Shown here piece after piece: positions 11,947 through 17,992 of a stretch of 17,992 bases of DNA. The notes under the pieces are model-generated. The model was given only the letters and a program-made list of their open reading frames with translations. It was not told the origin of the DNA and searched no databases. The translations under genes and the position numbers were made by a program. This DNA comes from Pedobacter sp. UBA5917. GTDB taxonomy: Bacteria; Bacteroidota; Bacteroidia; Sphingobacteriales; Sphingobacteriaceae. Numbering within the stretch: position 1 is the first letter of the stretch; every line of letters starts with the position of its first letter. The stretch is from positions 1-17,992 of the forward strand of contig NZ_DJDT01000346.1 of NCBI RefSeq assembly GCF_002432345.1, read 5' to 3'.

Positions 11947-13896
11947 TTATTTAAGAGGTTCAATTACCGCAACAAAACCACCGTCTTTTACCATATTGAT
12001 ATCGATCGTTTCACCGGCTTTAATCGGTTTTACAATACGTTTAAAATCCATGGCCTGAAAATCGGCGTTAATACCATCTTTAATTAAGGTAATCTGATAA
12101 TTGGTATTGGTTTTTAAGAAACCGGTTTCAATTTTAAGATCATGTTTTTGATCATTGCCCATTGCACCGATAAACCATTTTTCACCTTTACGCTTGGCTG
12201 TAATAATATATTCGCCCACACTTGCATCCAAAATTCTGGTTTCATCCCAGGTTACCGGCACACTGGTAATAAAAGAGGTAGTTTCAGGCTCACGTAAATA
12301 ATTGAATGGATTATCTGCCAGCATCTGAAAACCGCTTTCGAACACGATATACATGGCCAATTGATGTGCCCTTGTACCAATGCTCATGGTATTTACCCAG
12401 CTTGGTTTATAATCCTGTTTGTGTGCAGAGCGCATTGCCCCTGGCGTATAATCCATAGGCCCAACCGCATTGCGGAGAAAAGGCAAAAATAAATTATTGT
12501 TCGGCGTAGCCAATCCGCCACCGATATTCTGTTCCATTCCGATCACCCCCTCGTAAGAAAGCACATTCGGATAAGCAACTTCCAATCCGGCCGGTTTAAA
12601 TGCGCCATGAAAATCGACTAAAATATGGTGTTTGGCGGCCTCTTTTGCCACACGTGTATAATAGTTTACCATCCACTGGTCGCTCCTATCCATAAAATCG
12701 ATTTTTACACCGGCAATGCCCCATTTTTCGAGCGTTTCGAAAATATTGAAGTTATTTTCTACTGCCAGCCAGGTAAACCACAGCACAATCTTTACATTTT
12801 TCTGCTTACCATAGGCAATCAGTTCGTTAAGGTTGATGGTAGGATTAGGCTCAAAAGGATTTAAGGTCGTTTTTGCCCAGCCTTCGTCCATGATGATATA
12901 GGGAATACCAAATTTTGAAGCAAAATCGATATAATATTTATAGGTATCCTGGTTATAGCCCGATTTAAAATCAACACCATAAACATAGGCATTATGCCAC
13001 CATTCCCAGGTAACCTGACCGGGCTTTATCCATTTGGTATCCTGCAACTGGTTTGGCGTGCTTAATTTATACACCATTTGGTTGGCCGCCAACTGGGTAT
13101 CTTTATCGGTAATCACCAAAAAACGCCATGGGAAAGATCTTTTTCCGGTTGTTTTGGCAATATAATCGGCTTCTTTCAGAATTTTCTTGCTCCTGTCGCC
13201 ATCCTCTCCAAATGCCAAAGGCACTTTCGGAAAAACAGCGTCAACGGTTTTATCATCAACGGCCTTTACAAATAAACAGGGATAATCATAAAGATCAGCT
13301 TCCGATAATAAGGCTTTATACTTGCCCGTATTAAATAAGATCGGCAAAACACTCATTTTATTTTTATCTACTTTGCCGAGTTCGTTCTGGCGGTAAAGAA
13401 TTTCGTAAGAGGTTTTAAAACCACCGGTTTCTAAATAAGCTGTTTTAACATCATCGTTAAAATTAAGATGGACATCTTCGCTGTTTACCGTAACCGAATC
13501 TTTTTTATCGGTGATGAAACGGTAGGCAATCCCATCGTTATAGGCACGGAACTCGACACTGAAATCGCCTTTAAAATCAAGCCGCAGCAGGTTATAGTGA
13601 TTTATTACCGTACTATTTTTAAGTGGAATTACCGGATTTGAGCTGGTATTGACTGTCGATAATGTCTTTTTGATCAATTTGGCATTGGCGCCGAGTTTGG
13701 TCTGACTGAGATTCAACTGAAGATACGAATTGGTCAAAAAAGGATCGCCATTAAAGCTAACCGAATAACCAATCCTGTCTTTAATATTTACAGATACTTT
13801 GATGCGCTTATCGGGCGACAACAGTTCTATGGGTGCACTAAAGAGCTTTACCGTGCACAACAGCAATAAAATGAATAATGATAATGGTTTTTTCAT
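11947..13896 (-). CDS. GH97 family alpha-glycosidase, secreted
   Basis: A 649-residue member of glycoside hydrolase family 97 (calcium-dependent alpha-glucosidases or alpha-galactosidases, SusB-related). A signal peptide (MKKPLSLFILLLLCTVKLFSA) targets it to the periplasm. The N-terminal beta-sandwich is at about 22-290, and the (beta/alpha)8 barrel begins at VTWEWWHNAYVYG (~296). Barrel motifs are YIIMDEGW (333-340), VKIDFMDRSDQW with Asp400, VDFHGAFKP and SYEGVIGMEQN (Glu449, Glu455). An aspartate in the KID position is what the retaining alpha-galactosidase branch uses as nucleophile; the inverting SusB branch uses glutamates instead. A retaining alpha-galactosidase is therefore slightly favoured, as inference. 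No susC/susD genes are adjacent. The promoter is not obvious in the 190-bp upstream gap. Confidence 0.94.
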   Translation of the reverse strand: MKKPLSLFILLLLCTVKLFSAPIELLSPDKRIKVSVNIKDRIGYSVSFNGDPFLTNSYLQLNLSQTKLGANAKLIKKTLSTVNTSSNPVIPLKNSTVINHYNLLRLDFKGDFSVEFRAYNDGIAYRFITDKKDSVTVNSEDVHLNFNDDVKTAYLETGGFKTSYEILYRQNELGKVDKNKMSVLPILFNTGKYKALLSEADLYDYPCLFVKAVDDKTVDAVFPKVPLAFGEDGDRSKKILKEADYIAKTTGKRSFPWRFLVITDKDTQLAANQMVYKLSTPNQLQDTKWIKPGQVTWEWWHNAYVYGVDFKSGYNQDTYKYYIDFASKFGIPYIIMDEGWAKTTLNPFEPNPTINLNELIAYGKQKNVKIVLWFTWLAVENNFNIFETLEKWGIAGVKIDFMDRSDQWMVNYYTRVAKEAAKHHILVDFHGAFKPAGLEVAYPNVLSYEGVIGMEQNIGGGLATPNNNLFLPFLRNAVGPMDYTPGAMRSAHKQDYKPSWVNTMSIGTRAHQLAMYIVFESGFQMLADNPFNYLREPETTSFITSVPVTWDETRILDASVGEYIITAKRKGEKWFIGAMGNDQKHDLKIETGFLKTNTNYQITLIKDGINADFQAMDFKRIVKPIKAGETIDINMVKDGGFVAVIEPLK

Positions 13897-14045
13897 ACTT
13901 GATTAGGTTTTTTTGTGTGTTAAACGAAATACATAAATCGTTTTAGTTATTTAAAGTTAAAAACTGTTCCTGAATTGGCAACATTTTTATAGATGAATGT
14001 TTTAACAACTTTGGGGTGTTAAGATTCTGGACTTCTACTAAACTT

Positions 14046-14064
14046 AACCTGTTCTCAACCTGTT
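14046..14064 (+). promoter_or_regulatory. AACCTGTT direct repeats before the acidic-protein gene
   Basis: AACCTGTT occurs at 14046-14053 and again at 14057-14064, an 11-bp period that places both copies on the same DNA face, 22 bp before the ATG at 14087. It could be a direct-repeat activator or repressor site. No exact -7 consensus is present in this gap. Confidence 0.35.
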
Positions 14065-14086
14065 TAATTTATAAAAAGGACATATC

Positions 14087-14392
14087 ATGGAAAATTTAGA
14101 AAACAATCAACCAGAAGAAGAAATCCAGAATATCGAACAGTTTCAGATCGACCGTTCGAATGGAAATGCAGCTGAAGGACACGCTTCTTCAGTATCAGAA
14201 AATGATGAATATATCGAAAACGAAGTGCAGTTTGCCGATGGAGAAGGTACTCGATTGAATGAAGAAATTGAAGGCCCCGGGGATGAAGAAGATGATAACG
14301 AAGAAGAAACCGACGATTACAATGAATCGGACATTGAGGAGTTAGACAAAGACCCCAATGCTTATGATGAAGACGATAGCGAGATGTTATAA
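14087..14392 (+). CDS. Small highly acidic protein, unknown function
   Basis: A 101-residue protein dominated by Glu, Asp and Asn, with no cysteine, tryptophan, signal peptide or membrane segment. Most of the C-terminal half is a run of acidic clusters (for example GDEEDDNEEETDDYNESDIE), so it is probably intrinsically disordered with a very low isoelectric point. I recognise no domain. The gene is convincing because a purine-rich ribosome site (AAAAAGGA) precedes the ATG and a strong terminator follows the stop. Possible roles for such proteins include cation or basic-protein binding and stress protection, but nothing here decides. It is a single-gene unit, divergent from GH97 and convergent with the K+ channel gene. 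Confidence 0.8.
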   Translation: MENLENNQPEEEIQNIEQFQIDRSNGNAAEGHASSVSENDEYIENEVQFADGEGTRLNEEIEGPGDEEDDNEEETDDYNESDIEELDKDPNAYDEDDSEML

Positions 14393-14408
14393 AAATTAAA
14401 TTAAGATT

Positions 14409-14439
14409 TGCCAGGTTGATGATCAGCCTGGCATTTTTT
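14409..14439 (+). terminator. Terminator of the acidic-protein gene
   Basis: A 25-nt nearly perfect palindrome (14409-14433; arms TGCCAGG and CCTGGCA, with inner TGAT/ATCA and one G-T pair) is followed by six T (14434-14439). The stop codon of the convergent channel gene (14440-14438) overlaps the T-run. Confidence 0.88.
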
Positions 14440-15262
14440 ATCTAAATAATGATGATCCGCAATATTTACAGAACAAAGCATCACTATCATGCCCTTCCCT
14501 GCTGCAGCTTGGGCATGATTCGGGTAATTCTTTTTTCTGCCGTGTAGCAACCGCAATATCATGGGTAATAATTCCGGTGGGTACGGCAATAATGGCATAA
14601 CCGATCAGCATCACCACCGAAGCCACGAATTTGCCTAACGGTGTAATGGGCGAAATATCGCCATAGCCCACCGTTGTTATGGTTACAATGGCCCAATAAA
14701 TACTTTCGGGGATATTAGAGAAACCATTTTCACGTTTTTCTACCAGATACATAATAGAGCCAAGAATTACCGTAATGGTTAAAACCGTTAACAGGAATAT
14801 GCTGATTTTACGAACGCTGTTTTTTAAGGCTGTGGTCAAAAAATTTATTTCCGTTAAAAAATGTCCGAGTTTAAAAATCCTGAAAACCCGCAGCAACCTT
14901 AAAGCCCTGAAAACCAAAAGCGATTGTGCGCCTATAAAAAAGATACTTAAATAAGATGGCAATAAGGCCACCAGATCGATAATCCCCAGTGGACTGAACA
15001 CATATTTTATCGGTTTACGGATGCTCACCAATCTTAAAATATATTCGACCGTAAATAAGGCAGCAAAAATCCACTCAGTTATATTGAAAAGCTTACCGTA
15101 TTTTAAGTGGATACTCTCTACACTATCGAGCATTACCACAATAATACTCGAAAAAATAGCAATCAACAAGCCAACATCAAAAGCTTTGCCTGCCGGAGTA
15201 TTCGATTCATAAATTAGCTCGTGCAGTTTAAACCGCCAATCTTTTGGTTCATCTGATCTCAT
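14438..15262 (-). CDS. Voltage-gated K+ channel-like protein with C-terminal zinc ribbon
   Basis: A 274-residue six-helix cation channel of the Kv type in the inner membrane. The voltage-sensor S4 helix carries regularly spaced positive residues (Arg119, Arg122, Arg125, Arg128 and Lys131 in VFRALRLLRVFRIFKLG). The pore loop contains the potassium selectivity filter TVGYGD at 197-202, followed by the last helix (~211-237). The C-terminus has a CPSC...CKYC arrangement (Cys250, Cys253, Cys265, Cys268), which reads as a small cytoplasmic zinc ribbon that might sense metal or redox state or aid assembly (inference). It starts 28 bp downstream of the SDR stop codon on the same strand, so the two are probably co-transcribed. 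Selectivity for K+ rests on the filter motif. Confidence 0.93.
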   Translation of the reverse strand: MRSDEPKDWRFKLHELIYESNTPAGKAFDVGLLIAIFSSIIVVMLDSVESIHLKYGKLFNITEWIFAALFTVEYILRLVSIRKPIKYVFSPLGIIDLVALLPSYLSIFFIGAQSLLVFRALRLLRVFRIFKLGHFLTEINFLTTALKNSVRKISIFLLTVLTITVILGSIMYLVEKRENGFSNIPESIYWAIVTITTVGYGDISPITPLGKFVASVVMLIGYAIIAVPTGIITHDIAVATRQKKELPESCPSCSREGHDSDALFCKYCGSSLFR

Positions 15263-15290
15263 CGCGTTATATTTAGGTTAAAGGTAAACA

Positions 15291-16142
15291 TTAACCATTT
15301 ACCACTTCGCCACCATTTACATGTATTACCTGTCCGGTAATAAAGGATGCATCATCAGAAGCCAGGAAAACATAGGCAGGTCCCAATTCGGAAGGTTGCC
15401 CAGCTCTTTCCATTGCAGTTTCGGATCCGAATGATTTAATCTTTTTTTCATCAAAAGTAGATACGATTAAGGGGGTCCATACCGGTCCTGGAGCTACTGC
15501 ATTTACACGGATACCTGTTTTAGCCAGATTTGTGGCCAGTGAACGCGTAAAAGAGGTAATTGCTCCCTTGGTTGATGAATAATCGATGAGGTTGGGCGAC
15601 GAACGGTATGCGGTTACAGAAGTGGTATTGATAATGCTATCGCCAGGATTAAAATACGCTAAAACTTCATGCGCAAAGTAAAAATAACCAAATATATTGG
15701 TGCGAAAAGTATCTTCCAGCTGCTTGTTGTCAATTGCCTTTGGATCTTTCTGCGGAACCTGCATCCCTGCATTATTAACCAGAACATTGATTTTTCCGAA
15801 CTTTTTAACTGTTGATTCTACTGCCTTTTTGCAAAATGTAGGTTTTTTTACATCACCTTTAATCAATAAACACTTTTTTCCTTCAGCTTCAACCATTTTT
15901 TGGGTTTCTTTTGCATCAATATCCTCATCTAAGTACACAATCGCTATATCTGCTCCTTCCCTAGCAAAATGTACCGCTACAGAACGGCCAATCCCACTAT
16001 CCCCGCCGGTAATCAATGCCACTTTTCCATTCAGTTTTCCCGCCCCTTTATAATCTTTTTTGATTACTTCGGGTTTGGGATCCATTTTCGCTTCTATCCC
16101 TGGTTGACGTTTTTGTTTGGCTGGTATTTTTTGAGTTTTCAT
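15291..16142 (-). CDS. Stress-type short-chain dehydrogenase (YhdF/GSP39-like SDR)
   Basis: A 283-residue SDR with a basic, extended N-terminus (KIPAKQKRQPGIEAKMDPKP) before the Rossmann domain, the layout of the general-stress SDRs often named glucose/ribitol dehydrogenase-like (B. subtilis YhdF, GSP39). The cofactor motif TGGDSGIG is at residues 45-52, NNAGMQ at 123-128, the catalytic Ser175, Tyr188 and Lys192 (YSSTK) are present, and the C-terminus GQVIHVNGGEVVNG is typical. It is predicted to be cytosolic; the physiological substrate is unknown and the sugar-dehydrogenase name is not evidence of activity. It lies directly upstream of the K+ channel gene and is divergent from GH29 across 192 bp, in which I see no clear promoter consensus. 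Confidence 0.92.
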   Translation of the reverse strand: MKTQKIPAKQKRQPGIEAKMDPKPEVIKKDYKGAGKLNGKVALITGGDSGIGRSVAVHFAREGADIAIVYLDEDIDAKETQKMVEAEGKKCLLIKGDVKKPTFCKKAVESTVKKFGKINVLVNNAGMQVPQKDPKAIDNKQLEDTFRTNIFGYFYFAHEVLAYFNPGDSIINTTSVTAYRSSPNLIDYSSTKGAITSFTRSLATNLAKTGIRVNAVAPGPVWTPLIVSTFDEKKIKSFGSETAMERAGQPSELGPAYVFLASDDASFITGQVIHVNGGEVVNG

Positions 16143-16334
16143 GGCCTCAGCTTTATCAGGTTAAAATTTTGTTATCATCCATTTAACAAAAATTTCGATG
16201 TCAAAGTTTTTATAAGCTCAAATCACCGGCAATATTCTAAAACCAATTTAACTTAATATTTTGCTCATATCCCAACATTTTCGAAGCACATAGCTCACTA
16301 AATTAGCACTTTATCCTAACCAAAATAACCACAA

Positions 16335-17684
16335 ATGAGAAAACTAATTTTATCGGCACTGCTGATGTTGTGTTTAACTTTTCAGGGTTTTGCACAAAAA
16401 CGACTCGGTAACGAAACCGCAGCACAAAAAACAAAACGCATGGAATGGTGGACAGATGCCCGTTTCGGGATGTTTATCCACTGGGGGCTTTATGCTTTAC
16501 CTGCGCGCCACGAATGGGTAAGAAATGTTGAGCGCATTACCAACGAAAATTACCAGAAATATTTCGATCAGTTTAATCCCGATCTTTTTAACCCGAAACA
16601 ATGGGCAAAAGAAGCAAAAGCTGCAGGCATGAAATATGCGGTATTAACCACCAAACACCACGAAGGTTTTACCTTATTCGATAGTAAGTACACCGATTAT
16701 AAAGCTACCAATACACAGGCAAAGAGAGATCTGGTAAAAGAATTTCTGGATGCTTTCCGTGCCGAAGGTATAAAAGTTGGCTTTTATTATTCACTGATCG
16801 ATTGGCACCATCCCGATTTCCCTGTAGACCAATACCATCCTTTAAGGCCACAGCCCGAAACTGACGAAGCTTACGCCGCATTGAACAAAAACAGGGATAT
16901 GGCCAAATACCGTAAATACCTTTACAACCAGGTTACAGAACTGCTTACCAAATATGGTAAGATCGATATCCTTTGGGCCGATTTCTCTTATCCGGGCAAA
17001 CATGGAAAAGGCCGTAACGATTGGGGATCGGTAGAATTGCTAAAACAGATCCGAAAATTACAACCTGGCATTATTGTAGATAACCGCCTTGACCTGAACG
17101 ATTACGAAGACGGCACTGATTTTGAAACCCCAGAACAGGTTGGTCCGAAAGAACTCGAAAAATACCGCGGCAAAGTATGGGAAACCTGCCAAACCTTTTC
17201 CGGATCGTGGGGCTACCACCGTGATGAAAACACCTGGAAAACTAACCGGAAATTATTGGATCTATTGATCACCTCTGTAGCCAATGGAGGTAATTTATTA
17301 TTGAATGTTGGCCCAACGGCACGCGGCGAATTTGATAACCGCGCCAACACCGCCCTGGATAGTTTAGCCCTTTGGATGCACGCCAATTCTAAATCTATTT
17401 ATCACTGTACTTTCGCGCCTGCAGAATTTAAAACATCCGAAAACATCAGGCTCACTTATAATAAAGACGCAAAGAAACTTTATGTGCACCTGTTCGAATA
17501 CCCGAATACCGGTTCTATTACCTTAGAGGGTTATAAAGACAAAACAAAATATGCCCAGTTCTTACATGATAATTCGGAAGTACAGATCGATACCGAAAAA
17601 TCAACCGGCAATACACTGGTCTTAAAATTACCTAAGAAAAAACCGGATTTCGAGGTTCCGGTGATTGAACTAACGTTGAATTAA
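16335..17684 (+). CDS. GH29 family alpha-L-fucosidase, secreted
   Basis: A 449-residue glycoside hydrolase of family 29, retaining exo-acting alpha-L-fucosidases that release terminal fucose from glycans. A signal peptide (MRKLILSALLMLCLTFQGFA) ends just before QKR, indicating export to the periplasm. The catalytic barrel shows the family motifs WWTDARFGMFIHWGLYALPA (38-57), TTKHHEGFTLFDS (105-117), GFYYSLIDWHHPD and GKIDILWADFSYPG, in which Asp216 is the probable nucleophile. NGGNLLLNVGPTARGEF marks the end of the barrel, and a short C-terminal beta domain follows. Length is normal. It is a single-gene unit with a perfect terminator and no SusC/SusD neighbours. The linkage specificity cannot be told. 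Confidence 0.95.
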   Translation: MRKLILSALLMLCLTFQGFAQKRLGNETAAQKTKRMEWWTDARFGMFIHWGLYALPARHEWVRNVERITNENYQKYFDQFNPDLFNPKQWAKEAKAAGMKYAVLTTKHHEGFTLFDSKYTDYKATNTQAKRDLVKEFLDAFRAEGIKVGFYYSLIDWHHPDFPVDQYHPLRPQPETDEAYAALNKNRDMAKYRKYLYNQVTELLTKYGKIDILWADFSYPGKHGKGRNDWGSVELLKQIRKLQPGIIVDNRLDLNDYEDGTDFETPEQVGPKELEKYRGKVWETCQTFSGSWGYHRDENTWKTNRKLLDLLITSVANGGNLLLNVGPTARGEFDNRANTALDSLALWMHANSKSIYHCTFAPAEFKTSENIRLTYNKDAKKLYVHLFEYPNTGSITLEGYKDKTKYAQFLHDNSEVQIDTEKSTGNTLVLKLPKKKPDFEVPVIELTLN

Positions 17685-17704
17685 TCTACCTATATTAATC
17701 AGCT

Positions 17705-17736
17705 AGCCTGCAAGTTAAATCTTGCAGGCTTTTTTT
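17705..17736 (+). terminator. Rho-independent terminator of the GH29 gene
   Basis: A perfect 10-bp stem AGCCTGCAAG (17705-17714) / CTTGCAGGCT (17721-17730) with a 6-nt loop is followed by seven T (17730-17736), 20 bp after the stop codon. Confidence 0.93.
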
Positions 17737-17763
17737 GTGTAAAATAGTTACCATTGTCTTTCC

Positions 17764-17806
17764 AAGATAGATCTCCCCACTCCGCGATGCTTCGGTCGAG
17801 ATGACG
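17764..17806 (-). repeat. Half copy of the family C palindromic element
   Basis: Read on the minus strand, TCGTCATCTCGACCGAAGC followed by the GGAGATCTAT segment matches the left arm of the elements at 5804 and 9833, but no right arm is present. It is either a truncated copy or the original single-arm unit. Confidence 0.65.
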
Positions 17807-17826
17807 AAGTTTTTTACTGAACTTAG

Positions 17827-17866
17827 TTTGACAATCTTTTTCCATTATGCCTGTAAGATTGTCAAA
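17827..17866. repeat. Isolated perfect inverted repeat
   Basis: TTTGACAATCTT (17827-17838) and AAGATTGTCAAA (17855-17866) are a perfect 12-bp inverted repeat with a 16-nt loop, followed by TTTT within a few bases. It may be a terminator for a gene right of the window or another repeat family. The 308-bp stretch from 17685 to the window end holds only this, the GH29 terminator and repeats. Confidence 0.6.
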
Positions 17867-17914
17867 GTTTTGATAACCATTTAAGCGGTAGATTGCTCCT
17901 ACTGGACATGACTC

Positions 17915-17992
17915 TGAACTTGTTTCAGGGTCTTTCGCGCAAGAACAAAAATTGGAGGTTATTTTCTCTGGATGGATCCTGAAACAAGTTCA
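17915..17992. repeat. REP-like palindromic element, family D, cut by window end
   Basis: TGAACTTGTTTCAGG (17915-17929) and CCTGAAACAAGTTCA (17978-17992) form a perfect 15-bp inverted repeat around a 48-nt interior, preceded by ATGAC at 17909-17913. The right arm reaches the last base of the window, so the element probably continues. Confidence 0.75.

Noticed and set aside
13922..13943. AAACGA/TCGTTT inverted repeat upstream of GH97
   Set aside because: The arms are only 6 bp in AT-rich sequence, which is too weak to call as an operator.
6038..17684. A polysaccharide utilisation locus
   Set aside because: Three glycoside hydrolases are present, but there is no SusC, SusD, anti-sigma or hybrid two-component gene and the genes are not co-oriented.

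Overview
The window looks like an ordinary chromosomal stretch of a Bacteroidota bacterium, most likely Sphingobacteriaceae (Pedobacter-like). The evidence is a low-to-moderate GC content, TAnnTTTG-type -7 promoter elements, secreted glycoside hydrolases of families GH92, GH97 and GH29, an ars operon with a DUF6428-like gene, and intergenic palindromes bounded by GTCAT/ATGAC. I assign it from gene content and sequence style only; no database search was possible.

Layout. Positions 1-2642 hold a 5'-truncated AraC-type regulator followed by two tandem paralogous short-chain dehydrogenases. Positions 2769-5202 (minus strand) are a compact arsenic-resistance operon: arsR, a Cys-tailed DUF6428-like gene, thioredoxin-type arsC and the efflux pump acr3. 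A half-size EamA transporter diverges from it at 5347. A secreted GH92 alpha-mannosidase (6038-8323, minus) is followed by mnmA (8646-9737, plus), a small unrecognised gene (10067-10381, minus) and a stand-alone receiver-domain response regulator (10674-11036, plus). Next are an FMN-dependent azoreductase with a dense palindromic control region (11126-11722 and upstream, minus) and a secreted GH97 alpha-glycosidase (11947-13896, minus). The right part holds a small very acidic protein (14087-14392, plus), a voltage-gated K+ channel with a zinc-ribbon tail (14438-15262, minus) downstream of a stress-type SDR (15291-16142, minus), and a secreted GH29 alpha-L-fucosidase (16335-17684, plus) with a textbook terminator.

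How the genes work together. The clearest unit is the ars operon: ArsR senses arsenite, ArsC reduces arsenate, and Acr3 exports the arsenite. Two closely matching ArsR-like operator sequences occur, one in front of arsR and one across the start codon of the second gene. The three glycoside hydrolases are separate transcription units without SusC/SusD neighbours, so this is not a polysaccharide utilisation locus. Several intergenic regions, mostly at 3' ends, carry REP-like palindromes of at least four sequence families that share GTCAT/ATGAC outer ends. I see no transposase, prophage, CRISPR array, tRNA or rRNA gene. The most interesting signals are non-coding: the twin ArsR site, the composite palindromic repeats and the azoreductase operator cluster.
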